The position numbers and the translations under genes are program-made. A model generated the notes under the pieces. That model saw nothing but the letters and a program-made list of their open reading frames with translations, had not been told where the DNA came from and searched no databases. A stretch of DNA of 64,000 bases, from the NCBI GenBank assembly GCA_025786725.1, contig JAHLTZ010000033.1, positions 186,001-250,000 on the forward strand. Direction: 5' to 3'. This document shows positions 54,435-64,000 of this stretch, in pieces. Source of the stretch: Syncephalis fuscata (lineage: Eukaryota; Zoopagomycota; Zoopagomycetes; Zoopagales; Piptocephalidaceae). The stretch's first letter is position 1, and each line of letters starts with the position of its first letter.

Positions 54435-54811
54435 ATGTACTCTTTACCAATATTACCCATTCTAATTGGTAAGTATATTTTGGAGCAAGTTACAAGGTTG
54501 TGCTGATATTATCTTGTTCATTACTTTGCTTTCTCCTGTTTCTAGTTGTTAATGTGCTGTAAACATGTGGTAGCAGTATAAGCATCTGGTCTGGTAGTCA
54601 TATCCAGTGGTGTGGGATCCCTTTCCTGGTTGATCATGAATACTGTGTTTTTACTTGTGGACAGTATTGTGTGTATAGCGCAGTATTGCAGACTGTTGTG
54701 CTATACTGGGATCAGTATTATATGGCCGCCTGTAATAGGCGGTTGTATACTGGTGTAGTGCGGAGACATGTGGAAGTTCGGGGTGTGCAGTATCAATGTT
54801 TAGCAAGTTAA
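54435..54811 (+). CDS. candidate small secreted Cys-rich protein (uncertain)
   Basis: MYSLPILPILI at 54435-54468 reads like the start of a signal peptide and is followed by a strong donor (GTAAGT); an acceptor (TTTCTAG) at 54545 continues it as VVNVL. In the same frame a TAA at 54560 interrupts, after which 82 codons stay open to 54811 and are Cys-rich (QWCGIPFLVDHEYCVFTCG, QYCVYSAVLQ, ACNRRLY, QYQCLAS). A second in-phase intron (54554-54607, 54 nt, donor GTGCTG) would remove the stop. So this is either a two-intron gene for a ~80-residue secreted Cys-rich protein, or a pseudogene with one nonsense change, or chance in a G/T-rich island. No family recognised. Confidence 0.3.
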
Positions 54812-56738
54812 ATAGTGTTGCTGCATACTCACCTCACGTGGATGCGGCGACCTGTGATGGGTAGCCATATGCTAGTGTCCATCTGTATTGAACGCGCGCT
54901 GGAGGTGTGTTAATCGTTTTCAACTTGCTAAATGCTATTATTACACACCAGATAGGTGCGAGTCATTAGCGGTAGATGTCTAAATATTACATACTGTTTA
55001 CTTTGGGTATTAACTGAATTGCAGTTAACGCTAGTCTCATCATCTAAAACTCCTGGTTTACTAGTGAATACAACATATTGATGGAGCTTGCTAGGGATTC
55101 TTTTGTGGGACAGCTAGATGATATTTCTACAATTTTTTACAGCGTAGTGAGAACTAGTTGTTACTGTACTCTTTAATAATGCATCAGTATATGACAATTC
55201 GTTGTTTAATTGTAATATGCTGTGATATTTATGTGTTTAATTTCGCACACTAACTACAACTGGGTAAACCAGTAGCCTAGTAGTGCTTATGGATGCGCTT
55301 GAATTATCACAGTATTTTATATCGCTTATTAAGCAGCATTGTCATCTTGACGGTGGTAGTGTAGAGTTATGTGCTTTTGACATATAATACTTATGCCCAA
55401 GTCGTAGTATTGCCAATACTCCAGGTGGACACATAGCTCTATGATCATCGTCCTGATTAACAACTTTTAATATCGCTTTTAGTCTACAATATTTAATAAC
55501 ATATTACAGCAAAAAATGGTTACATCACAGGCCCATCTTAAGCAACATATAAACAACGACCGGCCAAGTGTTTGTTTATTGTCACTACTAAATAATACTG
55601 ACGCATTTTTGTTATAGCTATTCGACCATTGGTACCAGGACGACGAGTGCAATTTGGATACATTTGCCATCGTGTTCCACCATTTTGCATGCAATTTACA
55701 ATACCAATTATTGTCTTTATTGACAGAAGTCACAGCTGCAGTATTATGTACTGCTGCTGGTAATACCTCTTGGTATGGGTTTCCAAATGGAGTATATACC
55801 ATTTGGTTTTCATCCCGCCAAGTGGTGATTGGTATTGTAATTACACATCTGCTAAATGTGCTGGTTTGATTGAAGTGGTGGTAATAAAGTGGGAGGTGGT
55901 AGGACTTATATACATATTTAAATAGAAGACTTTAATAAGTAGCATGTATAGTGTGTTTATTCCAGTAATATAGTATTATAATAATGACTTCATTATTGTT
56001 GTTTATATATTTGCTTATTATATTTACTTGGTTAAAAAGTTATTGATACTTGAATAATTAGAATACAACCAAGTGCATCCGATACAACTATCGCATATTA
56101 TATAGTTTGTTTATAGTTAATTTATTACCTATTTGGTATGACTTGATGGTCAAATGACTACATTTAATAGTATTTGCCTAATTGAACTAGATATTCAACC
56201 TATTGAACATGGAACCGGGCGATGAGTTTTATTAATAATAAAAATATTTACTACTATAGATTTATTATTTAGTATGTATATATTCTTAGTCTACACATAT
56301 CATTACCACTGTAGATTCACACTGCCATATATCATTATATAAATAGAAAAACAACAGTAAATATAGCCAACACGGTCAGTATGATGACATATGTACACAT
56401 ACAGTAACAGCACAATAGCAAATCGCGCTTTTATATTAATATTGCAAAATTGCTCAGTACTGGTACAGCATTATCTTCTATACCATTGCTATTATAAGTA
56501 TAAAGCAATAATGCATCAAGAATAAATGTCATTTTACCCTTAGAACTACTCATTATTATAGAACATGTATTTAGTATATTAAAAGATCAATTAAAAAATC
56601 AATTAAAAAATAAAAGCCATTTACACCCAAAAAACACTTTTATGTGTTATTATGACATTGCTATATACATGCTTCTAGGCTAGCTCCTCTTTCTATATAG
56701 GATTGTCCATATTATTAAAATAAAGCACTATTCTTATT
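54812..56738. other. intergenic with a G/T-rich island and inverted repeat
   Basis: Follows the Cys-rich candidate. TTTAGCAAGTT near 54799-54809 and its exact complement AACTTGCTAAA near 54921-54931 could pair over a ~110-nt GC-richer segment. Overlapping frames at 55479-55869 on both strands are not convincing. The rest is AT-rich up to the 3' end of the kinase gene. Confidence 0.35.
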
Positions 56739-58801
56739 CTAAATATTTATTTGTTCATTTATTTCAGTTGCATTCGCTTCTCGCATGTCATCAAACCAGG
56801 GAGAGTTCAATGCATCTTCCGCTGTAAGCCGTGTGCGCTTGTTAATGTCAAGTAGCTGTTTTATCAGCTCAATAGCTGCGCAATGTTAGCCATTGTTATT
56901 GAATAAATACTTAACTTACCTTCACTGCTTAGTTGATTTTCTTGTTCAAAATCAAGTGGTGTTTGTAATATATTTTTTATATATTTATATGCACTTTGCC
57001 CGCCATCATAAGGACAATGTCCTAATTACAATGTAAAATAGCTAGTTGGTACAATATTTTGCTTTTTGTTCACGCTTACCTAATAGCATCTCATAGAGTA
57101 TCACTCCCAAACTCCACATGTCGATGGGTGTGTCATACCCATGGATACTTAGTGGAGGTGAAGTTAGCTTGTTGTAAATTGTTTGATCTTCCTCAGCTCT
57201 GGCAGCTGCCAGTATATTTTCCCGTAAATGTGCTGATAATATCACCTCGGGCGCTGAATATGGTTTTTTGCCGCAAAAAGCGTATCGCATGTGAGGTCTT
57301 ATAAACTGAGCCATTTTAAAGTCTGTATACACTACTTGAGGGGATTGACAGTCCGCATTTAATAATATATTAGCGGGCTATTTGGTTGTTAGTAATTATG
57401 TTTAATATTAAATAAATAACTAGATTACCCGAATGTCTAATTATACAACAACGTAAACATAATTAATAACTACAATATAACTAAGTAAATCGACTTACCA
57501 CCGTGTGCAACCTTCTCATTATGCAAAAACTAGTACAAAGTTAACATTTTGATTATTAATTATAATGGTGCTTACCACGATACCTTCAAATAACTGTCTA
57601 AAAATATTTTTTACTTCCATTTCTGGAAGTGGGCCACGACGACTAATATATCTGGCCAGACTACCACCAGCCATGTAATCAAGAAATAAGTAGGTTTTAT
57701 TGACAGTAGATTTCTCTTCTATCATAGTTATAAAGTAATTTTGACTTCTTACTGCTTTCAAAATCCCAACCTCCTTTTTAATATATTCGTTATTACGGCC
57801 ATGCTGTAAAACCTTAACAGCAACACGCTGACACTTTTCTAAATCGATTGCTAGGCGCACCGTATTTGAGCGGCCTCTGTTACAAACAATTAATCAATTT
57901 AATCAATTTAATTAATTTAAATACTTACTGGCCAATTCTTTGAGTGGTGAGTTTATACCGTCTACCAATTTGCTGTGATAGTAAAAAATGTGTTATTTTA
58001 ATATCTAATTATATTTATAAACTTACTTGCATATATTCCAACGTATCCTCTTCTGGTATGACGGTGGCGAGCCTAAGTTTATGAACAGTAAATGTTGCTG
58101 CAATACGTGATTAAAAACAATAATAATAAATATTTACTGCTTACTTTTAAAATTAGGTATTTTAATAAAGCACTCTTTTTCATGTTCAATCTTTTGATTC
58201 TGAATTCTTTGACGATCATTGACTAAAATAAACGTTAATAATTTAATTTTTATTACTCATTTAAGCTAACCTACTAAAGTTGGTAATCCAATATTCTAAT
58301 TTAATAGCTATTAATAAAGTTGTTAAATGACTATTTACTTACTGTGCATTCAATAGCTCGATTGCTCTATGTTAATTAATGCTTAATAGTTGCTTACTAT
58401 AGTATATCATGTACTTACTACTGACACTTGAAAGCATACTGGTGGAACACCAGGCTCATTTAACTGATAAGTGCTGTTTGGCATATGATATATTGTTATT
58501 TTGCTGATATATAAAAACTTTGTTATTACTTACCACTGTGGGCCAGCACCAACAGTAAAATCTCGATTGAAAAATATGATTAATTCTAAACACACATTAT
58601 TTAGATACACGTTTTTAAATATTGTTTCAACATACCCTCAAGCTCCTCGCCATATACTTCAATCCAACCAACAGCATTGATGCGTGTTATGGGATTTAAA
58701 ATATCCCAACAGTTTGGAACTTTTGCATAAAAAGCAGTATTGCGTCTTAGTTCACTTGATGGCAAAAAAGCGTTAAAATCTTCTACACGTAAAAAGTTCA
58801 T
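56739..58801 (-). CDS. FHA-domain protein kinase, Chk2/Rad53/Cds1-like
   Basis: Fourteen exons on the minus strand, 463 residues: 58801-58636, 58585-58534, 58473-58419, 58366-58343 (24 nt), 58295-58271 (25 nt), 58222-58145, 58097-58027, 57972-57929, 57876-57576, 57529-57499 (31 nt), 57436-57429 (8 nt), 57377-57080, 57021-56920, 56875-56739; every phase fits. FHA region ~55-135: FNRDFTVGAGPQCTYQLNEP, PTLVVNDRQRI; the usual Arg of GR and the S-x-x-H pair are not obvious. Kinase: glycine loop RIGQGRSNTV, Lys193 in VAVK, catalytic loop HGDIRPAN (D283, N288), DFK instead of DFG (D304), SAPE, DMWSLGVILYEML, and NKRTRLTAEDALNSPWF at the end. Family members act in DNA-damage or replication checkpoints (or meiosis). 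Key catalytic residues remain, so activity is possible despite divergent motifs. Confidence 0.85.
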
Positions 58802-61521
58802 TGTGTTATAATAGCAAATAAAACCTGTGAAAATGAGTAGTTTTTCAAAATAGAAGTATATGTTAAAATCAAGTATTTGTTTAAAAACGAGAATTGAAAG
58901 CAAAATGGTAGCAGTATTTATACGAATGATATAGCTTCAATAAGGTAATACCGAAGATCAATGGTAGGAATGTGTGTGTTACGTACAAAAAGCTTATCAA
59001 ATGTAAAGTATTTTGAAATATAAAGCAATAACACAAGTTCAAGCAGTATTAATAAAATGGGAGCTACTGTACTTTGACTCCCACATTTTTATTTATTTAT
59101 TTTATCACTATAACATGTATAATATTGCATCCAACATTAATTAATTCATGTGTAATTATCAGTACAATAATGTATTAGCTGGTTATTTTTATTATTGCTT
59201 TGATATATATATTGGCATTATGATATTAATTGTTCAAAATACCATTTATTTAGTTAGATTGGCTATAGGGAAAGTGGCTGTTTAATAAATGACATTTATA
59301 ATAATTATATTAATCTTGTTCTTACATCACAAATATGTCCAAAATATAATAGTAAAATATTAAAAAAAATAGAAGAGACCATTCAAATGCAATAATACAT
59401 TGTACATAGACACAATAACAACAACTGCAGAACGACATGGAATTGCAATTATATAACTTCTATTAATATTCAAGCAATCTTTCTACACATGGCCAAAAAC
59501 AGCAATGATCGGCTTAAATATTTCAAAAAATCAAATAGTATGTTATGTCATTTATTTAAACTAATTTATTGACACAGTCTTTATAAAATATAAGCGTTTA
59601 TATTTATATTATTTGTTCTACCAATATAACTCAGTGAACAAACTAAGTGCAATAAGGCAATTTTTATTAATATAAAAGTTGGAACCATATTGACAACGGC
59701 TATAGACATAATATAACTAATATACAATAAAATGCTGAACATTATAATGAATATTCAATATTGAACGACAATTAGCTATGTCAAAGTTAATGAGCATATA
59801 TGCATGATCAATGAGCGGAATTAGTTGACATTTATTAATAAGAGTACTAGAACAGAAATAAAAGTAGTTTGGATACAAAAAGACTATGCAAGTATAGAAT
59901 GGTATATAAAATGATAAATGAACGGTGAAAAAGTATATAAAACGATCTCAAAGCTATAGTGCATATAATGCAATAAGGGAATGAGTAAAGTGTAATGGAA
60001 CATATAAACAATGGAATATGTCTAGTATATCATAAAATGATATATAGTAGTGTGGGACAGAATAAGAACAATATAGATTGATAGAAAATATATGTATACT
60101 AGTATATATATATATTGGATAATAAATCTACGATGATGCGTATTTTGGACCCTGATGTGAATTACTCCTAGTTTCATGTTCAGTAGAAAGAAGGTTTAAT
60201 TTAAAAGATGAATATTATCAAATGTAATCATTTGACCACCAAACAAACAATAAATGACTAGTAAATTGTTTAATGTACAAAAAGATTATTTTTATTTAAT
60301 TAATAAATGAGATGATACATACAATAGGATAATAAAAGTCATAAATCAAATGGCATTGTACATAAAAAGCCTATAAACAAATTAAAGTATCGATAGAGTT
60401 ATTCAAGTGGTGGGATATAAAAAAGAATAAACATCAATTGCATAAATAAAGTATAATTATAGAACATGTCAGCAGTAAAACAATGAATGTAGTAGGAATA
60501 ATAGACAACAAACAACAAACAATAAAGACAAATATATTCATAGAACAATGTCATCAGCAAAATAAGAAAAATGAATATTAATGCATAAACAAATGTCATT
60601 ATTATAGAACATGATATTATAATTGACAGCTAAACTTTTAAGTATTAGATTCAATATATAAGCTACAGTGTTTATTGAATGCTAAATAAAATACTTGTAA
60701 ACATACCTATTCTAAACTACATCTTTGTATATATGATTAAATAGTGATCCATCAAGAAAGGAAGAAAAAGAGTTAACAAGAAAAATAGTATAAATGATTA
60801 TACCCACCACACCACCTTAGGCTGCCAAAACCGCCAGGTGGTGTGGAATCGGGATGTCATGGCCAGTAAGAATCTTTTTCATATCAGCAAATCAATATAA
60901 AGTGGGAATGACAGACTAGCTGAGTTGCCAGACCATCTCAGCCCAATACAATTACCACCGAAAACGTGGGTTCGCCTAGTGAGACTTTTTAAATATCGAA
61001 AGTAAGTTTATTTAAATGTTTAAAACTATTACTGATACAATGTTCTGCTATAATCAATTCTATTTTATGCAAATAATAGTGTTATTATATTACGTTAATA
61101 TTTATTATGAATGATCATTTAGACGCAAATTAATCCAATCAACTCGTCAACTATTTAAATTGTTACAATCGATTGCGTAAAAAGATTTACTACCCTGAGG
61201 GGATTAAAGTAGATAGTCAACAAGTAAAGACCTTGCCAAGCATGATAATTCTACTAGCATAAAGCACAGCATTTTATTCGGCGCTTGGCAACACAAAGGC
61301 GAAAATAGCTCGAGTGAGTGTAAATATGTATCACTCACACATGCAAACTTGTTTAGTATGAAATTCGATTGGTTCATGCCTACAGTTATCCATCCAAGAA
61401 AAGCAATGACGTGGCATAAAAAGGCATGCGAGTTTTTACATGCCCACACTTAACCATTATTATTTTTCCCAATTTTTTGTTTCTAGCCTGAATTTTATTC
61501 AATCTATTGTCGATATTCACT
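58802..61521. other. long AT-rich intergenic region
   Basis: About 2.7 kb without a supported gene. Mostly AT-rich low-complexity DNA (58900-60790). A GC-richer patch at about 60800-60990 carries a strong hairpin (separate entry). Just upstream of the DUF7721-like gene are CCCTGAGGGG (about 61194-61203, contains the AGGGG core of fungal stress elements) and a 7-bp hairpin GTGAGTG/CACTCAC (61314-61338), plausible promoter features. Confidence 0.4.
60807..60846. repeat. 11-bp perfect inverted repeat (hairpin)
   Basis: CCACACCACCT (60807-60817) and AGGTGGTGTGG (60836-60846) with an 18-nt loop, in otherwise AT-rich DNA. It could be the 5' stem of a structured RNA or a protein-binding palindrome. 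I could not match the surrounding patch to a known RNA class. Confidence 0.5.
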
Positions 61522-62742
61522 ATGGATTTTTTAAAGAAAGGTATGGATGTTTTGTTAATATTAATATTGGCTATACTAATCTACATTGTAATATAGCCGC
61601 CCAAGTTGTAGGAGATGAATTGAATAAGCAGCAGCAAAATTCTGGCGGCAATCGCCGCGATGATGACTACGATAGCCGCCATGGCAATAATAGTAATCAA
61701 GGTCATAGCAGTGGTCAACAGTCTGGCCGTAAAAATGACGACTATGATGACAATCGTAACTCATCATCTGGTCGCAGAAATGATTATGATGATAATCGTA
61801 ACTCATCGTCTAGTCGCAGAAATGATTATGATGATAATCGTAACTCATCGTCTAGCCGTAGAAACGATGATTCTGATGATAATCGTAACTCATCATCTGG
61901 TCGCAGAAATGATTATGATGATAATCGTAACTCATCGTCTAGCCGTAGAAACGATGATTATGATGATAATCGTAACTCATCATCTGGTCGCAGAAATGAT
62001 GATAATGATGATAGCCGTCATTCTTCTCGTCGCAACGATGACGATGATCGCAATAATAATAGTAGCAGCAGCTATGGCCACCGCAATGACGAATATGATG
62101 TTGATAAAGTGGCTCGTCACGGCATGGATGCTGCCAACTCTGAAGATAGAAGTCTATTTTCAAGTGCACTTGGCATGGCTCAACAAAAACTAAGTGGCGG
62201 TGGCGGCAAACAACAGCAACATACGGAAGAAGAAACCAATATGATGCAAAAAGCGTACAAAATGTTTTACGGCGGAGGTAGCAACAACAATAATAACGAT
62301 GATGATAGGCCAGTAAGTAATTAATCTTTAATTATAATACACATTATTTAATAGTAATACAGAGCTCTAGCAGTGGCGGCGGTATGGGCAGTAATATGCT
62401 AGGTATGGCTGCTGCCATGCAAGCTATGAAGCTATTCAACCAAGGAGGCAACCAAGGAGGCAGCCAAGGTCTAGTAGGATCAGCTATGGGCGAGGCATTG
62501 AAGCTGTATGGCCGATTTGGTAAGTACTAGCACATACTATGATGGTTATATTTATAATCTAACGACACTATGAATTAGGTAACAAGGTCGAAGGAAATCA
62601 AACCGATGCTATGTCTTCTGCAGCCATGACTGTAATGAAGCTGATGGGAGGTGGCGGTGGCGGTAACAACAACAGCAACAATAGCAGCAGTGGCGGACTA
62701 GCTAGCATGATTCCACAAAATCTTTTGTCTAAATTGTTCTAA
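61522..62742 (+). CDS. DUF7721-like fungal protein with Asp/Asn/Arg/Ser tandem repeats
   Basis: Four exons: 61522-61540, 61597-62312, 62363-62519, 62579-62742, all in phase (351 residues). Starts MDFLKKAAQVVGDELNKQQQ. The middle is a tandem repeat of 14-15 residues built on NDYDDNRNSSSSRR. After it come the family blocks: DVDKVARHGMDAANSEDRSL, FSSALGMAQQKLSGG, TEEETNMMQKAYKMFYGG, then in exons 3-4 MGSNMLGMAAAMQAMKLFNQ, GSAMGEALKLYGRFGNK and SSAAMTVMKLMGG, ending QNLLSKLF. The short first exon (19 nt) with a start MDFLKK is typical of this fungal family, often annotated as DUF7721. Molecular function is not known; highly charged, disordered centre suggests a stress-related or hydration-type protein (speculative). 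Confidence 0.8.
61732..62020 (+). repeat. coding tandem repeat, unit 42-45 nt
   Basis: Seven units coding for NDxDDNRNSSS(G/S)RR follow one another; 14-residue (42 nt) and 15-residue (45 nt) units alternate. Some neighbouring units are almost identical at nucleotide level (AATGATTATGATGATAATCG recurs), indicating recent slippage or unequal exchange. Confidence 0.85.
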
Positions 62743-62873
62743 TGTCATTTTTATGCCAATGAATACTTGTAAATACGGACCATTTCAAATAAAATCCGTG
62801 TTATTATGGCTTAAAAACAATGAAAATTTATTATTTCAAAATCAGCTATACGCTAATCTAGCTATTTAAACAT

Positions 62874-64000
<1,127 letters not shown>

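Noticed and set aside
55479-55869. Overlapping frames of 107 (minus) and 71 (plus) codons
   Set aside because: Neither shows homology or splice-linked exons; composition island makes long frames likely by chance. A relic of a Cys-rich gene is possible but unsupported.
60900-60990. tRNA gene suggested by A-box- and B-box-like elements
   Set aside because: The T-arm and acceptor stems do not pair, so it does not fold as a tRNA.
61660-62193. Met/Ile-rich alternative plus-strand frame over the tandem repeat
   Set aside because: Shadow frame of the Asp/Asn/Arg repeat; the real frame has splice-linked exons and family blocks.

Overview
The window looks like nuclear DNA of an early-diverging, AT-rich fungus (Zoopagomycota/Mucoromycota grade is my inference; I cannot place it further). 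Reasons: many short phase-consistent introns (mostly 40-90 nt, GT-AG with a few GC-AG, often with a CTAAC-like branch site), fungal-type families (arrestin-like trafficking adaptor, O-acetylhomoserine sulfhydrylase, a DUF7721-like Asp/Asn/Ser-rich protein, a GPI-type Cys-rich secreted protein), and long AT-rich intergenic DNA. Most real genes here are multi-exon and had to be joined by hand from splice sites and reading phase; exon coordinates are given in the entries.

Layout. 0.8-3.2 kb: dienelactone hydrolase and an RBR-type E3 ubiquitin ligase. 3.4-5.3 kb: decayed F-box-like paralog. 6.1-13.1 kb: two paralogous seven-helix membrane proteins with PA-like ectodomains and identical seven-exon structure, flanking a membrane-anchored histidine acid phosphatase, followed by a relic third copy. 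13.3-15.2 kb: secreted subtilase-fold protein with a damaged catalytic site. 16.9-17.7 kb: GPI-type secreted protein. 20.3-22.5 kb: F-box-like gene inside one arm of a 2.1-kb inverted duplication whose other arm is at 38.1-40.3 kb. 23.2-34 kb: arrestin-like protein, a four-exon mitochondrial RnpA-like protein, a frameshifted phosphatase paralog, proteasome chaperone PAC3-like, the SNARE Bos1/membrin, and cytosolic Phe-tRNA synthetase alpha (12 exons). 34.3-37.9 kb: large F-box protein and Mediator subunit MED20. 38-46 kb: F-box-like genes and pseudogenes of two families. 47-53.4 kb: PlsC acyltransferase, 3-hydroxyisobutyryl-CoA hydrolase, and a BRAP2/Etp1-type RING/UBP ligase. 54.4 kb: weak candidate for a small Cys-rich secreted protein. 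56.7-58.8 kb: 14-exon FHA-kinase of the Chk2/Rad53/Cds1 type. 61.5-62.7 kb: DUF7721-like repeat protein. 62.9 kb to the edge: O-acetylhomoserine sulfhydrylase.

The genes are not an operon or a pathway cluster; most are core housekeeping genes separated by lineage-specific families (F-box-like, PA-7TM, phosphatase) that are duplicating and decaying. The most unusual signals are (1) microexons that carry catalytic motifs: 26 nt with the HX4D motif of the acyltransferase and 8 nt with the catalytic Asp of the kinase; (2) a 1-nt exon or twin intron needed to keep the acyltransferase in frame; (3) the PA-7TM receptor-like family; (4) the subtilase-fold pseudoenzyme; (5) the RnpA-like protein; (6) the inverted F-box duplication with an apparent gene-conversion tract in a third copy. 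Several otherwise well preserved genes carry single-base frameshifts, some in homopolymers, which may be assembly errors.
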